Below are positions 38,311 to 42,816 of a stretch of DNA of 42,816 bases, piece after piece (positions within the stretch are counted from its first letter, which is position 1; each line of letters opens with the position of its first letter). Both the position numbers and the translations under genes were made by a program. The DNA is from a virus, in the IMG/VR virus record IMGVR_UViG_3300028597_000030, positions 1 to 42,816 of that record. The stretch is one strand, 5' to 3'. A model generated the notes under the pieces. That model was not told the DNA's origin, did no database searches, and worked only from the letters and a program-made list of their open reading frames with translations.

Positions 38311-38446
38311 CCAGCGCAAGCGCAAGTGCGACCTCTGTGGACGGGTACGCAACGTGGAGGACCTGGAGGAGGTGACCGGAGGGACCTACGGATGCCGCCC
38401 CGGACGCCCGGGGTACCGCGAGTGTCAGGACGCGTTCGGGGGATAG
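38303..38446 (+). CDS. Small cysteine-rich protein, 47 aa
   Basis: ATG behind ACGGAGAGACGG. It reads MADQRKRKCDLCGRVRNVE and ends CRPGRPGYRECQDAFGG, so four cysteines in a likely zinc ribbon. It follows another cysteine-rich gene with overlap, which supports real coding. Function unknown. Confidence 0.55.
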   Translation: MADQRKRKCDLCGRVRNVEDLEEVTGGTYGCRPGRPGYRECQDAFGG

Positions 38447-38472
38447 CCTGAGAGGCCCTCTCCCGCCCTCAC

Positions 38473-38508
38473 AGCCCCTCTGAGCCCCAGTGGCCCAGGG
38501 GGGCTTTG
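38473..38508 (+). terminator. Terminator-like hairpin
   Basis: AGCCCC pairs with GGGGCT around an imperfect inner stem, then TTTGTC. It stands between the small genes and regulatory element B. Confidence 0.5.
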
Positions 38509-38548
38509 TCATGCCCGGAGACGGCCTCCTGGGGCCTCCTGGAGGGGC

Positions 38549-38712
38549 GTGACGGTTGTCAGCGCGCGGGGAGCCGTGGCCGGCCTCTCTGACCAGCACG
38601 AATGACGGTAGTGACGTTTTGCTAGTGATCCTGGAATGACATAAGAAAACCTATAGACAAGCCGGGATGACGGCCACGAACGTCATTCCGTCATCGGCCC
38701 CTCCCGGGCCCT
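38549..38712 (+). promoter_or_regulatory. Duplicated regulatory element, copy B
   Basis: Aligns with 14779-14940. Shared blocks include CAGCGCGCGGG, CTCTCTGACCAG, GGTAGTGACGTTT, CATAAGAAAACCTATAG (38640-38656), ATGACGGYCACGAACGTCAY and CGTCATCGGCCCCTCCCGGG. TTGCTA and TAAGAA are 17 bp apart and could be a -35/-10 pair. It lies before the exonuclease gene. Confidence 0.6.
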
Positions 38713-38722
38713 CTCTGAGCCT

Positions 38723-38738
38723 GGCCGCTGACCCCGGA
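38723..38738 (+). repeat. GCTGAC box, copy 7
   Basis: GGCCGCTGACCCCGGA, 39 bp upstream of the exonuclease start, joined to the end of regulatory element B. Confidence 0.5.
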
Positions 38739-38776
38739 CCACCGGAGGCAAGCAACCGACAGAGAGGGAGGCCCCC

Positions 38777-39616
38777 GTGGGCATCCGCACCGTGCGCAAG
38801 AGTGGCGCACGCTTCTACGTGAACCCCGCCACCCGGATCATGTACCCGGGCGTGACGTCCGTCCTGGGCATGCAACCCAAGACGTTCCTGGGCTACTGGC
38901 GCAGCAAGATGACAGCAGAACTGGCCGTCAAGTCGTTCCCGTTCCTCCAGGAGATGGTGGAGACGGCCGGCGAGGAGGCCGCTATCGCCTACCTCAAGGG
39001 TGCGGCGGACCGGTACACCAAGGCCCGCGCGTCCATCGGCAGCGAGGCTCACGACGTCTTCGAACGCCTCATTCGGGGTGAGGACGTGGGCCGCCAGCGC
39101 CAGGACCTGGAGCCCTACCGGCTCAACTTCCTGGAGTTCCTGGAGGTGGTCAAGCCGGAGCTGGTCTCCGCCGAAGACATCGCGTGGAGCGACACCCACC
39201 AGTACGCGGGATCGTATGACGTCATCATGCGTGTCCTCCTCTCCGTGGACGCCTCCGGCAACCTGTACGCCGACCCGGAGAACGGTCAGCCGTACCTCAT
39301 CATCGGGGACTGGAAGACGTCCAAGGACACCTACCCGGACGTGGCCCTCCAGATGAGTGCGTACGCGCACGCTGACAAGCTCATCGCCCCGGACGGGACG
39401 GAGCGCGCGGTCCCGGAGTTCGATGGCGCCGCAGTCCTCCACATCACGGACAAGACATGGTCCTTCAAGCCTGTCAACGCCGGCGCTGAGGTCTTCGGGT
39501 ACTTCCTGGCCCTCCGAAAGTCGTTCGACTGGGAGAGGGGCCTGGCCAAGGACGTCATCGGCCGACCGATCGCGAGTGGTGGCCGCATGGTCACCGGGAC
39601 GGAGCGACGCAAGTGA
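38777..39616 (+). CDS. RecB/Cas4-like exonuclease (PD-(D/E)XK)
   Basis: A 279-aa nuclease: GSEAHDVFERL (His of motif I), YAGSYDVIM, IIGDWKTSK (catalytic D and K) and LQMSAYAHAD (QxxxY motif). This pattern is the RecB family exonuclease used in phage recombination or DNA end processing. GTG follows AGGGAGGCCCCC. No recT partner is recognised beside it. Small genes follow with tight overlaps. Confidence 0.8.
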   Translation: MGIRTVRKSGARFYVNPATRIMYPGVTSVLGMQPKTFLGYWRSKMTAELAVKSFPFLQEMVETAGEEAAIAYLKGAADRYTKARASIGSEAHDVFERLIRGEDVGRQRQDLEPYRLNFLEFLEVVKPELVSAEDIAWSDTHQYAGSYDVIMRVLLSVDASGNLYADPENGQPYLIIGDWKTSKDTYPDVALQMSAYAHADKLIAPDGTERAVPEFDGAAVLHITDKTWSFKPVNAGAEVFGYFLALRKSFDWERGLAKDVIGRPIASGGRMVTGTERRK

Positions 39617-39681
39617 CCAACTGCCTGTGCAACCCCCAGCGTCCGGGCCTCTGCCCCGTGTGTTCCGGAGGTGGCAAGTGA
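39613..39681 (+). CDS. Tiny four-cysteine protein, 22 aa
   Basis: GTG overlapping the exonuclease stop. The product is MTNCLCNPQRPGLCPVCSGG followed by GK, with CxC and CxxC pairs that could hold one zinc. It overlaps the next gene by 4 bp. The position and compact cysteine pattern support it, but it is short. Confidence 0.4.
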   Translation: MTNCLCNPQRPGLCPVCSGGGK

Positions 39682-39899
39682 GGGACCGTACCGTCCGACG
39701 CGTGATGGACGCTGAGCGGCGCCGGAGGCTCCGCAGACGCCAGGACCTCAAGGACCTGGGATGGGTTCTCCTGGGCGTCCTGGCCCTCCTCCTGGTCATC
39801 GGCAACACGGTGGCGTACTACGCGGCGCCGTGTGACTCGCTGGGCTGGATGCCTGTCAAGTCGGCCCCGCTCCGGTGTGTGGCGGGTGAGGGCCGGTGA
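39678..39899 (+). CDS. Small membrane protein, 73 aa
   Basis: GTG with GGAGG 6 bp upstream. Arginine-rich start (RTVRRVMDAERRRRLRRRQ), then one membrane segment (WVLLGVLALLLVIGNTVAYY) and two cysteines outside (PCDSLG, LRCVAG). Inner-side positive charges predict the C-terminus outside. It could act in host-membrane takeover. Unknown family. Confidence 0.55.
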   Translation: MRDRTVRRVMDAERRRRLRRRQDLKDLGWVLLGVLALLLVIGNTVAYYAAPCDSLGWMPVKSAPLRCVAGEGR

Positions 39900-40228
39900 G
39901 CGTCCCGAAGATCACCAACGCCAGGGAGTACGGAGAGGCCATAGCGGAACTGTTCGCGCTGGCCCGGCCGGATGGCAAGGGTCGAGTATCGGACCTCCTC
40001 ACCGGCATCGTGGAGTACACCCAGGAGGATACCAAGGCCCGCCTGGAGGTCCCGGCTCCCGCTGGTATGTCCCGCCAGGAGGCCGTGGCGCTGGCCATTC
40101 AGCACGTGGAGAAGATGGCCACGAACGCCCGGGGCTACCAGGATGGCAACTCCCTGGCCACCAAGACCCAGGCCGTATCCACGTTCGTGGAGCTCCTCCT
40201 GGGGGAGACCAGCTCCTCACGTGAGTAG
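39896..40228 (+). CDS. Hypothetical protein, 110 aa
   Basis: GTGA overlap with the gene before. Helical, with AREYGEAIAELFALARPDGKG and EVPAPAGMSRQEAVALAIQ. The last residues (ETSSSRE) are encoded by palindrome copy 15, so the stop TAG comes from the repeat. No family recognised. Confidence 0.55.
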   Translation: MSVPKITNAREYGEAIAELFALARPDGKGRVSDLLTGIVEYTQEDTKARLEVPAPAGMSRQEAVALAIQHVEKMATNARGYQDGNSLATKTQAVSTFVELLLGETSSSRE

Positions 40229-40233
40229 CTGGT
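40208..40233. repeat. CTCACGTGAG palindrome, copy 15
   Basis: ACCAGCTCCTCAC and GTGAGTAGCTGGT, one mismatch between arms. It overlaps the 3' end of the gene at 39896. Confidence 0.6.
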
Positions 40234-40238
40234 GAATC

Positions 40239-40260
40239 TGGGCCGCTGACCCCAGAGAAC
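40239..40260 (+). repeat. GCTGAC box, copy 8
   Basis: TGGGCCGCTGACCCCAGAGAAC, 6 bp after palindrome copy 15. This is the only junction where full forms of both repeat families meet. Confidence 0.6.
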
Positions 40261-40276
40261 CAGGCAGAAACCCGAT

Positions 40277-40318
40277 GAGGCCCGGAGAGGGTGACACACC
40301 AACCCCTCTCCGGGCCTC
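40277..40318 (+). promoter_or_regulatory. Leader hairpin of the directionality-factor gene
   Basis: GAGGCCCGGAGAGGG and CCCTCTCCGGGCCTC form a perfect 15-bp stem around a 12-nt loop. It lies 30 bp before the start codon, with no T run. It could limit expression by attenuation or mRNA structure. Confidence 0.5.
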
Positions 40319-40348
40319 CGCCATGCCTACCCCAGGAGAACACAGACC

Positions 40349-41098
40349 ATGGCCATGAAGATCTGGCAGACGGACCCGGAGAACAAGCCCCAGGAGTCCG
40401 CCTCCCGTAACGCGGACCTGGACGGACTGGTCAGCACCGGCACCCAGGACGCCGACGGGAACCCCGTCTCCCTGGACACGTTCCGGTTCGCCACGTCGAA
40501 CCCCGCCCTGGCCGACGCCATCGCGGAACTGTTCGGGGGAACCCCCGTGGAGACCTCCCGGACGTCTGACCACTTCATCGACGTCATCACGACCCGGGAC
40601 AAGCTCCTGGTCATCGTGGACGGCCCCCAGGGTCTCTACAGCGACATGAAGCGCTGGCACAACGGCAAGTTGGCCCACCACTGTGACGGGATGGCGTTCC
40701 TCTCGCACGCCAAGGAGAACATGGTGGGCAAGGCGTGCGGGTGTCCGGAGCTGTTCGTGGAGCGCAAGGAGGCCGCGCGGGATGGCATCGGCCCTTCCCC
40801 CTCCATCGACCTGACGTTCAGGCCGGCGGATGACCCGGACCTGGGCACGTTCAAGCTGCACACCGGGTCCTGGGGCCTGGCCAAGGTCCTCCACCAGGCG
40901 GAGGAGAAGCTGGAGCGCATCGACGGCCCCGCCCTGGTGGAGATCTCCCTGGAGCTGGTGGAGTTCACCATCAAGAAGGGTCCCAAGAAGGGGACCAAGG
41001 TGAGCTACTACCTCCCCAAGATCCGGCCCATCAAGGCGTACGCGGACGCCGTGGCGGATGACCCCACGGAGGACTACGAAGGGGAGGCCCCGTTCTAG
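40349..41098 (+). CDS. Recombination directionality factor, phiC31 gp3-like
   Basis: A 249-aa protein. The start MKIWQTDPENKPQ and later GTFKLHTGSWGLAKVLHQAEE and VEISLELVEFT agree with my memory of the gp3 family of phiC31 and its relatives, which binds the serine integrase and turns it from integration to excision. Cys-rich GKACGCPELF is near residue 130. ATG follows AGGAGAACACAGACC. It stands in the early gene region, not beside int, as in phiC31. A search is needed for certainty. Confidence 0.7.
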   Translation: MAMKIWQTDPENKPQESASRNADLDGLVSTGTQDADGNPVSLDTFRFATSNPALADAIAELFGGTPVETSRTSDHFIDVITTRDKLLVIVDGPQGLYSDMKRWHNGKLAHHCDGMAFLSHAKENMVGKACGCPELFVERKEAARDGIGPSPSIDLTFRPADDPDLGTFKLHTGSWGLAKVLHQAEEKLERIDGPALVEISLELVEFTIKKGPKKGTKVSYYLPKIRPIKAYADAVADDPTEDYEGEAPF

Positions 41099-41117
41099 TC
41101 CGCTGACCCCGGAGCAC
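41099..41117 (+). repeat. GCTGAC box, copy 9
   Basis: TCCGCTGACCCCGGAGCAC immediately after the directionality-factor stop. It includes GGAG, which serves as the ribosome site of the next small gene. Confidence 0.5.
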
Positions 41118-41122
41118 TGGGC

Positions 41123-41296
41123 ATGAACGCACCCCAGGGCCCCAGCGTCGCACCCCGGATACTGCCTCCACGTCAGTGCCCGGGGTGCCCTCCCGGCAAC
41201 ACCCTCCCGGTACTTCCCGGTGAGGTTGCATGCGGCACCCATGTCTGGTGGGCCGCTGACAACGGTGCACAGAGTTGCATCGACGATGACTACTGA
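41123..41296 (+). CDS. Small cysteine-rich protein, 57 aa
   Basis: ATG 8 bp after GGAG. It reads QCPGCPPGNTLPVLPGEVAC and later CxTHVWWAADNGAQSC-like, with four or five cysteines and a WWAAD segment, and ends IDDDY. The frame fills a gap that otherwise looks empty and ends in front of the next ribosome site. A 9-bp stem lies inside it (GCACCCCGG/CCGGGGTGC, 41150-41188), which is a possible alternative reading as RNA. Confidence 0.5.
   Translation: MNAPQGPSVAPRILPPRQCPGCPPGNTLPVLPGEVACGTHVWWAADNGAQSCIDDDY
41250..41270 (+). repeat. GCTGAC box, copy 10 (variant)
   Basis: GGGCCGCTGACAACGGTGCAC, within the small cysteine-rich gene and 37 bp before the next start. Confidence 0.45.
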
Positions 41297-41306
41297 GGAG
41301 AGACTC

Positions 41307-41522
41307 ATGGCCTTCTACATCGTTTCGAACCCCGCCAACGCGTCCGGTGAGGCCGGCGGGTTCGTGGCCGCCGTGGTCCGGGCCGGTGGCCGTGTCCAGG
41401 CCCGCAAGCTGATCACGGAGTCCACCGGGCACTCCTCCACGGAGCTGGTGGTCACCAAGCTGGAGGACGGCCGGAACGTCCCGAACGGCGTCATCCTCAC
41501 CGACTACTCCACCAGCGAGTGA
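41307..41522 (+). CDS. Hypothetical protein, 71 aa
   Basis: ATG behind GAGGAGAGACTC. It begins MAFYIVSNPANASGEAGGFV and ends LTDYSTSE, a small alpha-beta protein. It overlaps the next start by 1 bp. No known family. Confidence 0.6.
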   Translation: MAFYIVSNPANASGEAGGFVAAVVRAGGRVQARKLITESTGHSSTELVVTKLEDGRNVPNGVILTDYSTSE

Positions 41523-41704
41523 TGGCCGGTAGCCCCGTCCTGGACCACTTCAAGGAGGCCCTCCCGTTCGCGTCCGATGAGGCCGTAGCCCTCCCGCTCT
41601 GGGAGTACGCGCCGGAGGCCCGTAAGGCCGTTCTCAGCGAGCGACGCCGGCGGGGCCTCCTCCAGGACCCGGAGGACGTCACGGTGGACCCCCTGTACCA
41701 CTAA
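41522..41704 (+). CDS. Hypothetical protein, 60 aa
   Basis: TGATG overlap with the gene before. Sequence: SPVLDHFKEALPFASDEAVA, then APEARKAVLSERRRRGLLQD. Short, mixed charge, no motif. Confidence 0.55.
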   Translation: MAGSPVLDHFKEALPFASDEAVALPLWEYAPEARKAVLSERRRRGLLQDPEDVTVDPLYH

Positions 41705-41710
41705 CCCCTT

Positions 41711-41771
41711 GGCCCCATCTTCCCAACCGGGAGGGTGGGGCCTTGAGGCAGTAGGAGCCCCGTTCGGGGCT
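41711..41771 (+). terminator. Two consecutive hairpins
   Basis: GGCCCCATCTTCCC pairs with GGGAGGGTGGGGCC (GU pairs allowed) around AACC at 41711-41742, and AGCCCC-GTTC-GGGGCT follows at 41756-41771. The second ends 8 bp before the next ribosome site. Possible terminator plus leader stem. Confidence 0.5.
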
Positions 41772-41789
41772 GGAGAGACGGAGAGACGC

Positions 41790-42032
41790 ATGGCTACGGC
41801 ATCGTTCACCACAGGGTCGGAGACCATCACCCACAAGACCATCCACCTGGAGCTCACGGAGGAGGAGGCCCAGGCCCTGGCGTGCGTACTGGGCAAGGTC
41901 GGTGGAAAGCCGGAGGGCCGACGGGGGACCACGGAGGGCGTCCTCCGGGCCCTGGAGCGCACGGGGGTCAAGTGGTTCGGGACGCCGACCCTCAAGGACC
42001 TCAAGGGCTCCCTCACGTTCGGGGAGGTCTGA
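41790..42032 (+). CDS. Hypothetical protein, 80 aa
   Basis: ATG with GGAGAG upstream. It has HLELTEEEAQALACVLGKVGG, a helix common in small phage regulators, and ends DLKGSLTFGEV. No DNA-binding motif can be named. Confidence 0.6.
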   Translation: MATASFTTGSETITHKTIHLELTEEEAQALACVLGKVGGKPEGRRGTTEGVLRALERTGVKWFGTPTLKDLKGSLTFGEV

Positions 42033-42034
42033 GC

Positions 42035-42340
42035 ATGGCCAAACGTGGCACCATCACGGACTACTCCGGGGAGCCCATCCGGCCCGGGGACCTCATCGCG
42101 TACGCCTGCCGAGAGTCCAACCGGGTGCGCATGGCCGACGCCTACGTCCTGGACACCAAGACCGAGAAGTTCAAGGGCCGCCTCATCCCGTTCCTGCTGG
42201 TCAAGCCCACCGGGGCGGAGTCCGGGTTCACCCGACGTAAGTCCATGCGGTCCGTCTGGATCGTGGTGGAACACGTCCGGCTCATCGAAAGTGACTCGCT
42301 GAGCCCCCAGGAACTGGCCAACCTGCTGAACGGCAAGTGA
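42035..42340 (+). CDS. Hypothetical protein, 101 aa
   Basis: ATG behind GGGGAGGTCTGAGC. It starts AKRGTITDYSGEPIRPGDLI and has beta-strand patterns (RLIPFLLVKPTGAE; VWIVVEHVRLIES), like small SH3- or OB-type barrels in early phage genes. Function unknown. Confidence 0.6.
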   Translation: MAKRGTITDYSGEPIRPGDLIAYACRESNRVRMADAYVLDTKTEKFKGRLIPFLLVKPTGAESGFTRRKSMRSVWIVVEHVRLIESDSLSPQELANLLNGK

Positions 42341-42350
42341 GGAGAGAGAC

Positions 42351-42816
42351 ATGACGGAGTTCAACAAGGGCGCCCTGGTCACCATCACGGGGGACTACAA
42401 GCGTGCCCAGTACACCGTGGAGGCCGGCCCGTTCAAGGCCATCGCCGTGGACCACGGGTGCTACGTGCTGGAGGGTCCGGGAGGAAACCACCGATGGGTG
42501 GCCGCCCATCGGCTGGAGGCGTACCGGGACAAGCCGGAGGGCTACCGCAAGGGGGACCGCGTCAAGGTGGGCACCCACGGCCTCCTGGGCATGGGCACCC
42601 TCATGGACGGCCCGTTCCGCCAGGCCAGCGGCCAGGTCTGCTGGCTGGTCCTCACGGACTCCCCGGCCAACCACGTCATGGTCCCGGAGGCGTTCCTGGA
42701 CGTCCAGGAACGTCCGGGGGAGAAGCGGGACACGGAGGGTCACGTCACCATCGGTAACAAGGTGTACGCCGTGGGGCCCAGGTACCGGGACCGGTACGGG
42801 GATCTCTGGGACACGG
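42351..42816 (+). CDS. N-terminal part of the gene split by the contig ends
   Basis: ATG behind AGGAGAGAGAC, in frame through the window end and, after closing the circle, through bases 14-252. It begins MTEFNKGALVTITGDYKRAQ. A second similar block (EGYRKGDRVKVGTHGLLGMG) follows near residue 75. The whole protein is close to 197 aa. No recognised family. Confidence 0.75.
   Translation, partial: MTEFNKGALVTITGDYKRAQYTVEAGPFKAIAVDHGCYVLEGPGGNHRWVAAHRLEAYRDKPEGYRKGDRVKVGTHGLLGMGTLMDGPFRQASGQVCWLVLTDSPANHVMVPEAFLDVQERPGEKRDTEGHVTIGNKVYAVGPRYRDRYGDLWDT
42691..42816. repeat. Right copy of the 126-bp terminal overlap
   Basis: Exact match to 14-139. Removing one copy gives a circle that preserves the interrupted gene. 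Confidence 0.9.

Noticed and set aside
264-40233. The palindromes as a CRISPR array or transposon ends
   Set aside because: They are far apart with no regular spacers, no cas or transposase genes, and no target-site duplications.

Overview
The window is one essentially complete genome of a temperate actinobacterial, most likely Streptomyces, siphovirus. The base composition is very GC-rich, start codons are ATG, GTG or TTG behind AGGAG-type ribosome sites, and every gene I accept reads on the + strand. The window has the full set of tailed-phage genes (terminase, portal, capsid, tail, lysis), a phage replication set and a phiC31-type large serine integrase. Bases 14-139 are repeated exactly at 42691-42816, and the gene that runs off the right end continues in frame at the left end. 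The sequence is therefore a circular or permuted assembly with a unit length of 42,677 bp. The first 13 bases are a snap-back artefact.

Layout. From 42351 through the junction to about 1.6 kb lie small early genes and a PD-(D/E)XK resolvase-like nuclease. From 1.6 to 6.7 kb are a TOPRIM primase-helicase, a C5-type DNA methylase and a family A DNA polymerase. A structured 430-nt leader precedes a sigma-factor-like gene at 7.2-8.1 kb. From 8.1 to 9.4 kb are small genes, the last a lipoprotein. From 9.4 to 14.7 kb is a regulatory and lysogeny region: a 456-aa winged-helix-like candidate regulator with its own sigma-70-type promoter, a host-like ATPase of the anti-sigma/HATPase class, a zinc-ribbon protein, a candidate attP and the serine integrase. 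From 14.7 to 16.1 kb are a duplicated regulatory element, one gene and a tRNA cluster (Lys-CTT, Asn-GTT and one abnormal tRNA-like sequence). From 16.1 to 35.7 kb is the late module: two HNH endonucleases, terminase subunits, portal, head, connector and tail genes with a -1 frameshift, tape measure, minor tail proteins, CHAP endolysin and two holin-like membrane proteins. From 35.7 to 42.4 kb are a dNMP kinase, a RecB-like exonuclease, a phiC31 gp3-like recombination directionality factor and many small genes.

The most unusual aspect is the organisation between genes. A palindrome centred on CTCACGTGAG occurs 15 times, almost always in intergenic gaps, with compensating changes in its arms. 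Some copies look like terminators, others sit beside promoters or ribosome sites, and matched pairs bracket single-gene cassettes such as the methylase and the candidate regulator. A second dispersed box (consensus GGGCCGCTGACMCCAGAG) marks many of the other gene junctions. A third element of about 160 bp, with conserved promoter-like and GTGACGTT motifs, is present twice, at 14.76 and 38.55 kb, near the two ends of the structural module. Together with the phage-encoded sigma factor these suggest a genome-wide transcriptional control network, which is the part most worth testing.
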